From Allantophomopsis cytisporea (lineage: Eukaryota > Ascomycota > Leotiomycetes > Phacidiales > Phacidiaceae), in the NCBI GenBank assembly GCA_024752435.1, contig CP103026.1, positions 1,674,001 to 1,738,000 on the forward strand: a stretch of 64,000 nt of DNA, written 5' to 3'. Shown one piece after another: positions 36,972 through 49,068 of the stretch; position 1 is the stretch's first letter, and each line of letters starts with the position of its first letter. The position numbers and the translations under genes were made by a program. A model generated the notes under the pieces. The model had not been told where the DNA came from, made no database searches, and worked only from the letters and a program-made list of their open reading frames with translations.

Positions 36972-38029
36972 ATGGCAAATGTCCTTAGACGTCTGCCGTT
37001 GCCTCAAAAGTCTTCCCCTCAGTGTGATAGACTTTCATTTCTACGCCAATTTTCAACGACCAGCTCCCGGAATTTTATTTTCCCCATTGTTGGGAAAAAT
37101 GAACACTTGCAACATGTTAGTACACACAACGCACGCTTCGATAGAACTCACGTGAGCGATTTCAGGGAATTGGCTTTTGAACCGGAAAAGCCGCTGCTTC
37201 TTTCTGCCTACAATGGTAGAAAGACTGTCTATATAGATTTCCCAATACCCGCAGCTTACAAGTGGTTCCATCGCTATCGACAGAGGGCGGGGGCGGAGAA
37301 AGGAGCGTTTCGTACTTCGTTGGATTACAAGTACCTAGAACAATTTGGCGATCACGTCTTCAATTTTGAAGTCACAGTAACAGAAGGTCATAGAGCGGAG
37401 GAGACAGAGAAGTTCTTTCAGATTCAGGCGCCGCTCCATATAATGATGAGTACCATCAGAGCAGAGAATGCCGCCAGTGGCACTAGATATCGATTGTTGA
37501 AATACTATCTTGCTCAGACGCAGCTCATCGATCTTCCACAAGGTATGCGGGATGATATCGAAACTCCATATCTTGTCAAAGAAGCTGGGAAAGGCGATAT
37601 CTATGATACCAATATATGGATCGGCCAAGCACCGACTTATACACCATTGCACAGAGATCCAAACCCGAATCTCTTCGTGCAGATAGCAGGTGCTAAAGTT
37701 GTGAGGATATACGAGCCACAAATTGGCAGAGAAATCTTTGGGAATGTACATAGTGCACTAGGTACTACAAATGCTTCGCCTATATTCCGAGGGGAGGAGA
37801 TGATGAAAGGACCGGAAAGGAAAGTCTTAGACATGGCCGTCTGGGGGCCATCAGCCCCGAATCCAGGTTATGAGGCTGTTGTAAAGGCTGGAGATGCTCT
37901 TTTCATCCCCAAGGGATGGTGGCATAGCGTCAAGGGTGTAGGACGTGATATTAATGCTTCTGTAAGTACAAAAGTCCTGGTTTTCTAAGCTCATACTAAC
38001 ACTCGCAGGTCAACTGGTGGTTTCGATGA
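36972..38029 (+). CDS. Cupin/JmjC-like Fe(II) oxygenase-type protein
   Basis: Predicted non-heme Fe(II)/2-oxoglutarate oxygenase of the cupin_8/JmjC-like class; the substrate is unknown. Exons 36972-37961 and 38009-38029 give 336 residues; the last exon codes only for VNWWFR, completing INASVNWWFR, a typical end of this fold. The start was taken at the first ATG, giving MANVLRRLPLPQK. The N-terminus has no acids for about 17 residues and contains LRQFSTTSSRNF, resembling a mitochondrial targeting sequence. The iron site is seen as His227-x-Asp229 (TPLHRDPNPNLFVQIAGAK) and distal His318 (DALFIPKGWWHSV). It is convergent with the next gene, with 100 bases between stop codons. Family members hydroxylate proteins or tRNA; which applies here cannot be told. 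Confidence 0.8.
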
Positions 38030-38129
38030 GATATACTTCCTCAATACCCGAAATTATAAGCCTTTCACAGATGTAGTTACTATAGGAACTATTGCTTTTG
38101 AAGGATATCATTCAGCTTTACATCCTGTA

Positions 38130-38818
38130 TTACTCCTTCTTTCCAGCAAGCTTATCTGCTTCCTTCTTTGCTTTGATTTTCTTAAACAGGCTCAGGTCTA
38201 ATGGGAATTGCTGGCCCAGCCAGGTTGCTCTCTGGGTATGATCCCTCTCCTCTTCTTCGTGCTCTCCTGTCGCAGGATCGACAGTGTTTGGGTGTAGGAG
38301 GGCTGAAAGTGGCCCACGATTGATGACGAGCCAAGGGATGAAGGCTCCAAACTGAGCTGGGGTGAAGAGATTCACTTCAAACATGGCTACAGGATGTGGA
38401 CCAATTGGCTTGTCCCATAATCTGTAGATTCTGAGCTCGGGAACTGTGCGCACATCAGCAAGGCTTCATAGGGAGTATTTGAAGATCAGACCAATGTACT
38501 TACATTCTCTCCTGACTCTCTCCCACAGCTCCTTCGCAAATTTGATTTGCTCCTCATTTTGTTGAAGATAGTAAATATGCACATCACTATAAAGTCAATC
38601 AAGTGCCATTCGTCTGGGAATCACGTGACTTACAATCCGCCTCTGATGCCCTGGTCTATCTCAACTGGGAACTTCTCATAACTGGGACTTAATTTCTGAT
38701 TCAGAAGTGCCTTATAGCTCTTTCCATCTTCGTTCTTCTCATCTGGGAGAGGTTCCAGCTCCTGACCTTCGTAGGGCGCGAGTGGTGAAGGGTAGGTGTA
38801 TAACGAAGGATCAGCCAT
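38130..38818 (-). CDS. DOPA 4,5-dioxygenase-like protein
   Basis: Small protein of the DOPA 4,5-dioxygenase family (extradiol cleavage of catechols such as L-DOPA in some fungi); the true substrate in ascomycetes is mostly unknown. Exons on the minus strand: 38818-38634, 38586-38504 and 38443-38130, 193 residues. Family motifs are clear: DVHIYYLQQNEEQIKFAKEL, then EFPELRIYRLWDKPIGPHPV, MFEVNLFTPAQFGAFIPWLV, and NRGPLSALLHPNT. His residues in HIYY, GPHPV and LLHPNT are candidate metal ligands. A 65-residue N-terminal extension precedes the domain and a Lys-rich tail follows. It lies 4.6 kb from homogentisate dioxygenase; a link to aromatic breakdown is possible but not shown. Confidence 0.85.
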
Positions 38819-41800
38819 TTTTTCCGTTAAGGTAGTCGATTACTCGAATGTAGAACTTTTAGATATGGGCTAGAATCTTGTGTATTAGGAATCTAAAACT
38901 GTTGTAGATATATATACATGCCTTCGTATGGCTCAGGTAGGCGCATACGTACGCTTACGAGACGTCTAAAGTGGGCATCGGCGGGGTTCCGCAGGCTTTG
39001 GTAAGCGGTATTACTCTATTCCAATTGCATGCAATTCAATAACAACCATCGCCAGCCGTTCTGTATCACCTACGAACAGGTCATAAGTCCTTGTGGTGGC
39101 GATCTTTTGAGATTTCTCAAGGAGGATATTTCATGGCTACTGCAGTGGCTTACATCACTTAATATTACTATATTCTACCTCCACGCAAGCCGTTGTGATG
39201 ATACAATCGACAATTGTTTGTTTCACAGATCCCCGTGATCAGATAAAGCTACTTCAAGTGCGCAATGCATGACAATGATTGTGCAATAAGGTGAGATCAA
39301 GCTTTTCTTAACTCACGTCAATGGATATCGGTACAGCTTTTTTCCAGAATAATAAATAGAGCTACGCTTTTACTACGCGCCTCACCTCAATAAACTATTT
39401 GCACAGGTTCAAGTAATAAGGTGTTCGTTCCCTCTACGACAATACAGTACTTTTTCGCTCAGCCAAAGCTAACCAACAACGTCACGCATCATTTTTAGGA
39501 CTCCAGCGAAGTATTCGATGGATGGTTCAGAGTGCCATATATAAAGAGGCATTCAATATTATCAGTTGACGTAAATTAAGGTAAGGCGTATGCTCTAGAT
39601 CTCTCAGATAGCTATCGATACCATACATGGCTTTCCATTATTCTCAATAGCACTTTTCTCATTTCTACTTTTAATGGGCGACTAATTTTTGTTCCTCTAC
39701 TCGATGCCCAATGACAAGCGATACTTCGATTTTACATTTGACGATGTTTCATTAATTGGTCTCCGATCTCTGTCACGATATGGCAAACCTTGCCGATGTG
39801 TTTAATATCTTGAAAATCTGCGAACGTACTATATGAATCCGAACCCTTTTTCTGCTTCTTTTCTTCTTTATAATCAGCTAATTGTTCCGGTTTTGCAGTC
39901 ATATAAAGGCTCTAAGAAAGTCTACCTCACTTTCCATCTCACTAAGAAGGCTCCGTTGTCCATTGAAAAGTGCAAAGTAGAGCGGTAACATTTTCTCCCG
40001 GGGATCGATTACAACAAAGACAGCACAACTCGTGTAGAACTTGATTCGAATGTTGGTATCAGAACAGCTTTCGTATCCATATATAACACCGATGCCAAAA
40101 CAGAGTTATTCGATGAAATGGAGTGAGCTGGGCAGGATTAATAGCGAAAGCTACGCAAAGATCCAAGAATCCAGCAAGGGAACGACGAAAACTATCTAGT
40201 TCCCTTACGAAAGATACCGAAAGGGACCAAAAGAACCCAGTATGAGGCCAGGAATGAAGCCATTTGAATTGACGATATACCCAGGGACGGACTCAATATT
40301 ACGAAAACAAGAACTACAAGTGTTAACTAATAGCAACAACTATAGCTACGGGTAGCTTTCACAGACATCACCTGGATCGCTTCCATAGACAGTTGTCAAG
40401 CACAAGGAAATAGAACTAAACAGGAGAACAAGAATATATGATTTCAAGTTTCATGCAATGCATTGTTACTTTGACCTCGTGACTTTTGGAACCTCTTCTC
40501 AATTTTGGCTCGATCTTGATCTTGATCTCTAGAATTCGTACCTATGATAGACACCTCTCAAAGCGTGTGGGCTACGAGATGTAATAGTTATTGCCCAGAG
40601 CTTTCATGTCCATTTACAACTCACTTTTCGTCGAGTCATCATCTTGCACTCGGGTATTCCTTAAAGCAGTCGCAAGGCACTTGAGCATAGAAAATCATCC
40701 TATACCTCTTGACATGGGATAACTTGACAAGCCCACTGCCGAGTAGGACATAAGAGATATCGCATGATTATACCTTACATGAGTAGACGTTGCGTGGCTC
40801 TGAGATCACCTTCTGTCCTACCTTGTTATCTTGCATGTATGATTGTTGATACAATAAAAAGTTATATAGGTCACAGTGCAACCTGTTTCGAGGGATTTGA
40901 TAGCTAAAGGGGTTTGTGAGAGCGATTAACTCGGTAGGTAGCCTAGACAATGGCACAACATCTATCCGTCATACAAAACGATGTACAATTCACCTAGCAC
41001 GTCCGTGTGAGCCCCTTTATGCGAAACATTCCATCATGAACGGGAAACGTTGACGGAACCGGAAAGAAAGTCTCCATATGGTTTTGATATACCTCGGTCT
41101 AATAGCAGAATTTCACAATTTCCGCATCACCAAAGCTTTTTTGTGGGGTTTGCAGCCTCGCCAGCCTGATGTACCTCGGCGTTTCGAAGTGCATGGATAT
41201 TAGAGCTCCATGCCTTGAATTCCATGGACACTCCGGGACGCTATTCATGCTAGTCGCCGGGCCATTAGTGGGCCTTCCAGAATATCTGGGCCCATTCATG
41301 CTTCACATGAACATGAGTAGATCATCTTTGATCTGGGTATCTAGGTACATACCGCACTCGCGTTCGCCGTCGGTGGCTTGTGTTTCAACAGGGCTAATGA
41401 ATGTAGATAGACCATGCGGCAGCGCCATCTTAAATTACGCCGCACTACTTGAACCTACGTTGGGAGTCAGTTCTTTGCATTTCCGCTAAGATCGGCTGGC
41501 TGCGTCCTGGCACATCGATGTCGGAGGACGGAGAGACCAGAGACGACCCGAACCTCACCCAGGATTAGGTCGCTGAAAAGGCCGCCTGCACATGTTAACG
41601 ACAAGTCGAATTTGTTTATTCAACTCAGATCATTGGAAGAAAATCGAGACATGCAGAATATGCGGCCTTGGTTCCTTTCGATGCCGAGGAAGTAACAAAT
41701 GATCGCCCATGCCTTGCAAATTGGTTTTTAAGCTCCTTGCGCATACGAATCGATATGTCCAGGGACAGGTGAGTTTCATGTAACAAACATCATACCATAA

Positions 41801-41910
41801 ATAAGTGCCTGCTTCCCTGACTTCCTCTCATTTTCTTGCCCATTCATTCTTGATGATATTTTCTCTACCCGCTATTCAAGGAAGTATCAAAGCATAGGAT
41901 TCGATTTATA
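38819..41910. other. 3.1 kb gene-free spacer
   Basis: Mostly AT-rich with many stop codons in all frames. No protein domain, RNA gene, terminal inverted repeats or direct repeats were recognised. The last few hundred bases are the promoter of the CYP505 gene. Confidence 0.5.
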
Positions 41911-44900
41911 ATGACGGAATATGCACCTATACCGGGACCAGTAGGTATCCCAATACTTGGGAATGCCTTGGAAATCGATCCAACCGATTCTATGGCCAGT
42001 CTTGGCCGACTCGCTGATATATATGGTATGTGGACAGCGGGGAGCTTTAATGCGCAAGACTGACTCTCTGGTTTAGGACCACTCTATAAGCTTACACTCG
42101 GCGGAAATGACCGACTGTTTATTTCGAGCGTGGAACTCATGAACGAAGTCTGCGATGAGAAAAGGTTCGAAAAGGCTGTAGCCGGTGCCCTGAAAGAAGT
42201 CAGAGCCGGTATCGAAGATGGCCTTTTCACAGCATATCCTGGAGAGCACAACTGGGAAGTGGCACACAGAGTTCTCATGCCTGCATTCGGGCCTCTGTCT
42301 ATCCGCGGCATGTTTGATGAAATGCACGATATTGCTTCCCAGCTTGTCATGAAATGGGCGAGATTTGGTTCGAAAGATACAATCAACGTCACGGACGACT
42401 TTACCAGATTGACCCTGGACTCAATCGCAATATGCGCCATGGACACCCGATTCAACTCCTTTTACAAACCTGAATTACATCCATTCGTCGATGCCATGGT
42501 GGGTTTGCTGGTCGAGTCTGGCGAAAGAGCAAGACGACCTGCCATTCAAACATATCTCATGGGTGCAGCAGAAAAAAAGCGGGACGAGAACATTGCGTAC
42601 ATGAAGCAAGTCGCGGCAGAGGTTGTAGCAGAGAGAAGAGCTCATCCAGTTGACAAGAAAGACCTTCTTAATGCCATGATATTAGGACGGGATCCAAAGA
42701 CTGGGGAGGGTCTTACTGATGCTAGTATCATGAACAACATGATTACATTCCTCATTGCTGGTAAGTAGCATGACTTAGGCATAAACTTTTCAACTAATGA
42801 TTAATAGGTCATGAAACAACTTCGGGGATGTTGTCTTTCCTTTTCTATTATCTTTTGAAGAATCCGGCAGCGTATCAAAAGGTGCAGAAGGAAGTTGATG
42901 AGCTTATTGGACGTGGGCCCGTCACCGTGGAACATATGTCTCAGTTGCCATATATCAGCGCATGTCTGCGAGAGACATTGAGACTCCGACCTACTGCAGC
43001 TGCCTTCTCGCTGACACCAAAGGAAGACACCGTTTTGGGGGGGAAATATTTTCTCAAGAAGGGCCAGCCAATTGTTGCAAATCTACCTAAGATCCACCGT
43101 GATCCTGCTGTATATGGCGAGGATGCTGAGGAGTTCAGACCAGAAAGAATGTTGGATGAGCCATTCTCAAAGTTGCCTCCAAATGCTTGGAAGGTAAGTT
43201 TTATGTTTCATGCTATGCCTCTAATTTTCGAACGCTGACAAAATAGCCTTTCGGAAACGGCATGCGTGGATGCATTGGTAGACCATTTGCATGGCAAGAA
43301 GCATTGCTCACTGTTAGTTTGCTTTTTCAGAATTTCAACTTTCGCATGCACGATCCAAGTTATGAACTATCCATCCTTCAGACTTTGACTATCAAGCCAA
43401 AGGGATTTTTGATGCATGCAAGCTTGCGGGAGGGTATTGATTCGGTCCACCTTGAGAAGCTGCTTCATATTGATACATCTCATGAGGGTCATGTATCTGA
43501 AAAGGACAAGAAGCTCGCCCAACCTAGTGGCTCTGGAAAAGACTTCAAACCAATGACCATTCTTTACGGATCAAACTCAGGAACCTGCGAAGCATTGGCC
43601 CAGAGTCTAGCCAGGAGTGCAGCAGGATATAAGTATCATGCTGATGTTCAGCCATTAGACTCTGCTGTAGGCAGTATTCTTAAGGACCAACCACTGCTCT
43701 TGATATCCCCCAGTTACGAAGGTCAGCCTCCTGACAATGCAACTCACTTTGTTGAGTGGTTAGCTGGCTTGAAGGATGATGAATTGAAGGGTGCTCAATA
43801 TGCCGTCTACGGTGTTGGAAACCACGACTGGGCCTCGACCTTCCATAAAGTACCAAAGGGTCTTGACTCTTCTTTCGCCAAGCACGGTGCTAAGAAAATC
43901 GCTGAGACGGGTCTCGGTGATGTAGCAGAAGGCGATATATTTAATGCCTTCGACAAGTGGCAAGATGAGATTTTCTGGCCAGCAGTCAGCGGCGCACCAG
44001 AAGATGTGTCTAATGAGACCAGTGTTGATATTGACATCGATACCACAACTCGTACTACTCGACTTCGTCAGGATGTCAGAGAAGCCATCGTAATCAGTAA
44101 CGAAGTGTTAACAGCTCCAGGAGTGCCAGAAAAGCGTCACATTAAGTTGCAGTTGCCAAGCAGCTTGACCTACAAGGTTGGCGATTATCTTGCTGTCCTT
44201 CCTCTTAACGACTCCAAGAACATCCACCGTATCCTCAAGCGTTATGGCTTGCCATGGGATTCTATGATCACTATCAAGTCTGGCGCGAACACTACTCTCC
44301 CTATGAATCAACCCATATCTATCAACGATATTCTGGGTGCTTATGTTGAAATTTCCCAGCCAGCAACTAAGAAAAATGTCTACAAAATTGCGTCCAGTAT
44401 TCCTGACGAAACAACGAGGAAAGAATTGGAGGACCTGGCTGCAACGAAATTCGACAGTGAGATTACCTTCAAGCGTCGCTCACCTCTCGATCTTCTTGAA
44501 GAGTATCCTTTAGCTACATTGGGCCTTGGAGATTTCTTAGCCATGTTGCCTCCAATGCGCATCAGACAATATTCCATCTCCTCCTCCCCTCTTTCTGACC
44601 CTTCCACTGCAACTCTCACATGGTCCGTTCTCGACAGCCCAGCCCTCTCAGCTACTGGCAAGCGTCACCTTGGTGTTGCCTCCAACTATCTCTCCAAGGT
44701 GGAGGCAGGAGATCGCGTTCATGTCTCCGTCAAGCCTTCTCATGGCAATTTCCATCCACCATCTGATGTTGAGAAGACACCTCTCATCATGATCTGTGCC
44801 GGAACTGGTATCGCACCATTCAGAGGCTTCGTCCAGGAGCGTGCTATGCAAGTTGCCGCTGGCCGAAGCCTTGCACCAGCACATCTCTTCATCGGCTGTG

Positions 44901-45250
44901 CTCATCCAGAAAAGGATGTACTTTTCAAAGATGAGTTTAAGGAGTGGGAAGAACAGCATGTCGTCAAGACTTATTACGCTTATAGCAAAGCTAAGGATCA
45001 GAGCAAGGGCTGCAAGTATGTCCAAGATAGACTCTGGGAGGAGAGGGAGGAGATGGTTAAGATCTTCGATGCGGGCGGAAGAGTTTATGTCTGTGGAAGT
45101 GCTGCAGTCGGTGATGGCGTCAAGGGGGTTGTTTGCAGGATGTACCGGGAGGTCGCTGAGGAGAGGGGCATTGATAAGACGGATGAGGAGGTTGAAGAGT
45201 GGTTCCGAGGTATCAAAAGCGATCGCTATGCGAGTGATGTATTTGCTTAG
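41911..45250 (+). CDS. CYP505 self-sufficient P450:NADPH-P450 reductase fusion (fatty-acid hydroxylase)
   Basis: Bifunctional enzyme like P450foxy (CYP505A1) and bacterial P450 BM3 that hydroxylates fatty acids near the omega end using a built-in reductase. Exons: 41911-42025, 42077-42760, 42808-43193 and 43247-45250, 1062 residues, the full family length. In order: substrate-channel region, I-helix AGHETTS (split by intron 2), ExxR as ETLRL, heme loop PFGNGMRGCIGRPFAW with Cys404, FMN domain from about residue 500 (LYGSNSGTCEA), FAD site at about 832 (RIRQYSISSSP), and NADPH site at about 914 (GTGIAPFRGFVQERA). There is no N-terminal membrane anchor, so it is probably soluble. All key residues are intact. 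It stands alone; some CYP505 enzymes belong to secondary-metabolite clusters, but no polyketide or peptide synthase is nearby. Confidence 0.95.
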
Positions 45251-46132
45251 ACCATGTCTGCGAGCTGGATTTCCTTGGTAAATGGTTGCATGGGATTAGA
45301 GGTTTACTTGTTATGATGGACTTAGGCATCGGTGTTTATGAATTGATTTCTATTGCTTCTGCTTGTTGTTCACCTTATTTGCTTGCGTGATAATAACTCG
45401 CCTGCTTTAGTGAGTATTTGATCGATCTCGCAGATGATCATTTATAGAATAGAATTGGTATGGAAAAGAGACGATCCAATAATCCATTCTCAATACTTTG
45501 TAGGTGGGCAGGCAATAGAACTCATTGAAATCAAAACTGTAGTTAGTCTCAACCTTGTCAATAGTCTAATTCAGCCGAGTCGAGTCGTCCATAGAGTTTA
45601 TAGGGTGAGCAAAAATACAATATTATGACGAACTCATTAAAGTCCTCTTTTTTGTGCTCACTGTTTCGAACGTGTCTCGAGCAATCTGCATGAAGAATAC
45701 TATTAGAATATGTGTGCAAGGGTGAGTATGCACCTATACAGGCCAATAGTCGCCCAAGTCACTCACTCACCTGTGCACACCTGCATGTAGGTGCCTTACT
45801 CAAGTGTGGAGATTGATTAACAGAGAATCAAGTAAATCCACTCGACGCCAGTAAGTCCATCAAATTGGTCTTGTCAATCAATATGGATATTTGATAACTA
45901 TTCGTTTGAATAAATGTCTTAAGTTGTGGGACGACTCCTCGATTCTCATAAGATATCATGTGTGATTTGGACGTGACGACAACCATGTCATAAGAACACC
46001 ACAATGAAAGTACGAACACTTCACAGGCTCAAACGATAAATCACTACACTACGGCTCTACGCTATCTGGATCCCCAAGCTCTATGAACTTCGATATATTA
46101 TTGTAATGTGAATTTTACTCTTGACTAGAAGA
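45251..46132. other. Spacer, 3' regions of convergent genes
   Basis: Lies between the plus-strand CYP505 gene and the minus-strand UstYa-like gene. Only short unrelated frames are present. Confidence 0.5.
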
Positions 46133-47111
46133 CTAGAAGACATCGTCATGAGAGACAGTATTGTCAATAGCCCACTGCTTAACCTTGTCGAAGTTCCTAC
46201 AAGTATGATGCGTACTGAAATCCGGCCATGGATCATCATCTCCAGAGCCCGGAATAGAGTGGAAGGTGATCAGCCCAATATCAGCCTCGCACATGAGGTT
46301 CTGGCGGAGCATTTCTATGCAGTGATCTGCGATTGTAGTCAGTATACACCCCTTTTCTAGTTCTGGATTTGCTGGATATACCTAAATGCATGCGTAACTT
46401 CTGTGGTCCTTCGCCAAAATCGCCGCCAAGGGGCTCGTAGTATTCTTTGAAGGTCGCTTGGCGTAGGAGGTTAAGACAGTGCAGTTGATGGAAGACTTCG
46501 ATGCCGACTCGGTAGCCTTCGGTACCTGTCCTGGGATCTGTTACTCTGATGACTGTATTAGGCTTGTCTATCTTTCGAAGTTCGGCTGCCGAGATCATTT
46601 GATCGCCAACTGTTGCTATCAGTAAGGCCTTGGGTGACGCTTGCGTGGCTTGCGAGCAGACGTACCGACAGAGGTGATATTCCACCATGCCATATCCACC
46701 TCGTCTGATGCTCCCACATATATCGAGCCGGCGCCCATCTCTCCATCGAATACTACATCATTATATTCCACGGCCACCGCAGCAGGGGCTATTCCGTCAG
46801 TCATAAGTTGGACATGGGGAACGAGGAGACGCACAGTATGAAGAGAAGTCTTGTACAAATTTGAGTGTCGAACTTCTAGTATAAACAGCGCAAAGGAGCA
46901 TCGTCACCGACATCGAAAGCAACATTCCATGGCCCAGCCATAACCAAATCGGCTTCCGCCAAATTGAGGGTCTCGGTGGCAGCGGCATATTGAGATAGTC
47001 CTCATCTTCTAGTAGTGTCGAGCTAAGGCTCTCTTCTGAGGTACGATGGTAGAACTCCTTGAGACTTTCGTCATTGGAGACAGTAGAGTATTTCGTAGCC
47101 ATGGCCAGCAT
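46133..47111 (-). CDS. UstYa-like (DUF3328) membrane oxidase
   Basis: Member of the UstYa/DUF3328 family, known from ustiloxin-type (dikaritin) and cyclochlorotine pathways, where members perform oxidative cyclisation, hydroxylation or chlorination. Exons on the minus strand: 47111-46835, 46788-46666, 46615-46382 and 46326-46133, 275 residues. The first ATG is used; an ATG three codons in (47102) is equally possible. An acidic cytosolic N-terminus is followed by one membrane segment (about 54-77). The 46-nt first intron was placed to give YSPAAVAVEYNDVVFDG, the conserved family entry motif. Both HxxHC motifs are present: His176-Gln-Leu-His179-Cys180 and His210-Leu-Asp-His213-Cys214. It is transcribed away from the secreted repeat-peptide gene 2.0 kb to the right, the pairing seen in fungal RiPP loci. 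A function on that peptide is inference. Confidence 0.85.
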
Positions 47112-49068
47112 GCACTTGAATGAAGATGACAGGAAGATACGAAAAAATTCACAAAAAGAAATAAATAACTAAAGAAGATTTGAGAAACTCACGAACGCCA
47201 ACGATATTGAATAGAGGAAAGGAGAAAAGGAAACCATGTGAATCATTGGAATGTAAGAGAAGTAGGTTCCTCAGTTGCCTTCTGTAGAGTCCCATGCGTT
47301 CGTTCCTGATGCTCTGATGCCCCTCGGCACTTGGTCCGAGCTTTTTAATGTCTTATCAGTTTCATCTGGGGCGCTACTGTGCCTCAACCCAAAGCACAAT
47401 AAGGTTAACGGTTTACCAATATGATGGTCCTTGACTATCGCTGGCCTATAATATGCAGTTCTCGATCATCATTAGTAATGCAACACCCTTTTCGATACAA
47501 CCTGATACAATTTGCGGCTACGGTCGATACAAAAATAGGGCCTTGCAGCACGGCATTCACTCTGCCGACATCATAACGAAGGACCTCTGAAATTGCATCT
47601 TCGCAATATAACCGGGCGCGCATATGTATTGCTTTCTCCAATTTTCAAGCTTTGTGGGATTGGACATGCATGTCAACCATATGGTGAGTCCGAGATACAC
47701 AAAATGCTCTGTGGTCGGGGCCCTGTCTTACAAGACGGGAACAACACTATACCTGGCAGTTGACATCTGTCAAATCTGTAACTGAAAGATGAGCACTGTC
47801 AAAACAGTCAAAGACCCCTTTGGCGCTCTAGCAAGAACTTGGAAAACGCATCACGAACGTTAGAAGCATGACGAAAAGTTTTCCAGTCATTGAGCCATCT
47901 GGTGTACGGCTCTCAAAGTGTCAAATGCACTGGAACATCGCATTGGTATCGTACATACATAGCAACTTACAGCAATCAATTCAGTACAAACGCATACGAG
48001 CCTGGAGAAAGCTGAACGGCTCGATAGATGGACTGTTCTGTTACTCAATGGACCTGGTATCAAAGATTTGTCCCATCTCTGCTCCAGAAGAGACGAGACA
48101 ATTAATGCCTCTGCAGGTCTCCATAGATCTTTGAGAGAAGTCATACTCCAGACGATTGGTATTAATGTGGTAGATTTAGCGATGCGGAGTACAAACAGGT
48201 TGTGGAGTGCAGATTGTGGAGTGCAGGGTTGCGCTTTGACTGCAGGTATGGTGCTGAGACCGAGACTGAGACGAAATGAGGTTTTGAAAGGTTTAGCAAA
48301 TTGCATAATAGCACCAATTGACGACGAGATTTCCCTCGCTCACTACGAACATTCATCGATAGAATCGCTTTCACGTGACCCTTCAAACCAAATGCCGCTC
48401 GGGACTTCGGTCTGTCTTCGTCTCATCTAAGCTTCGCAAAAGAGAAGCCTGAATCAGACCTTGAAGTGTTTAACCGGTTTGAAAGCTCTAGGAGAAACCT
48501 TACCCAGCGGAGAATATCGTTCTTTTGAGCATTGCGTTTGAAGTTTGTTGCCAACCAACCTCGACGTCTGCGACAATGATACTCCAGAGTTGGGTATTAT
48601 TGCCCGGTCTCTGATGGCAGCTAAGGTATCATTCAGTTCGGCAGTAGTGAGCGACCAGGCAATGGATCACAGTGGCGCTTCGATGAGGGCCATTCGTGTC
48701 TTCCTTGATCTTGGTGTAAACCTATCACATGGGATCTGAAAGCAAGAGCTCTACAAGGAACGAATATGGTACGGAGGGCCTTCAAGATTCAATTCTCTGC
48801 TCGTGAAATAGTGCTTCAGCTTGTATCATTCTTGCTAGCCCTAGTCTTCTTCGATCTAATGATAGCAGGCTTTCATTCAAAAAGATGTTACACGTGTATG
48901 TATAAAGACCTCCTGTTTTTGCTCATTCTTGCTCACATTTTTTCTATTCACTCCATTCTTCGCTCTCTCCAATTTTCTTCGTTTTTTTGACTTCTTGTCC
49001 TTCTTTCATTCTAGTTGATCTAGTACAAGCAGCGCTGCCGGCCAGTTCTACTCGTTTCCCAATCCACA
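47112..49068. other. Divergent spacer between UstYa-like and repeat-peptide genes
   Basis: No coding exon supported. It probably holds the promoters of both flanking genes. The plus strand becomes C/T-rich from about 48930 to 49015, directly before the repeat-peptide start, as in many fungal leaders. Confidence 0.5.
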
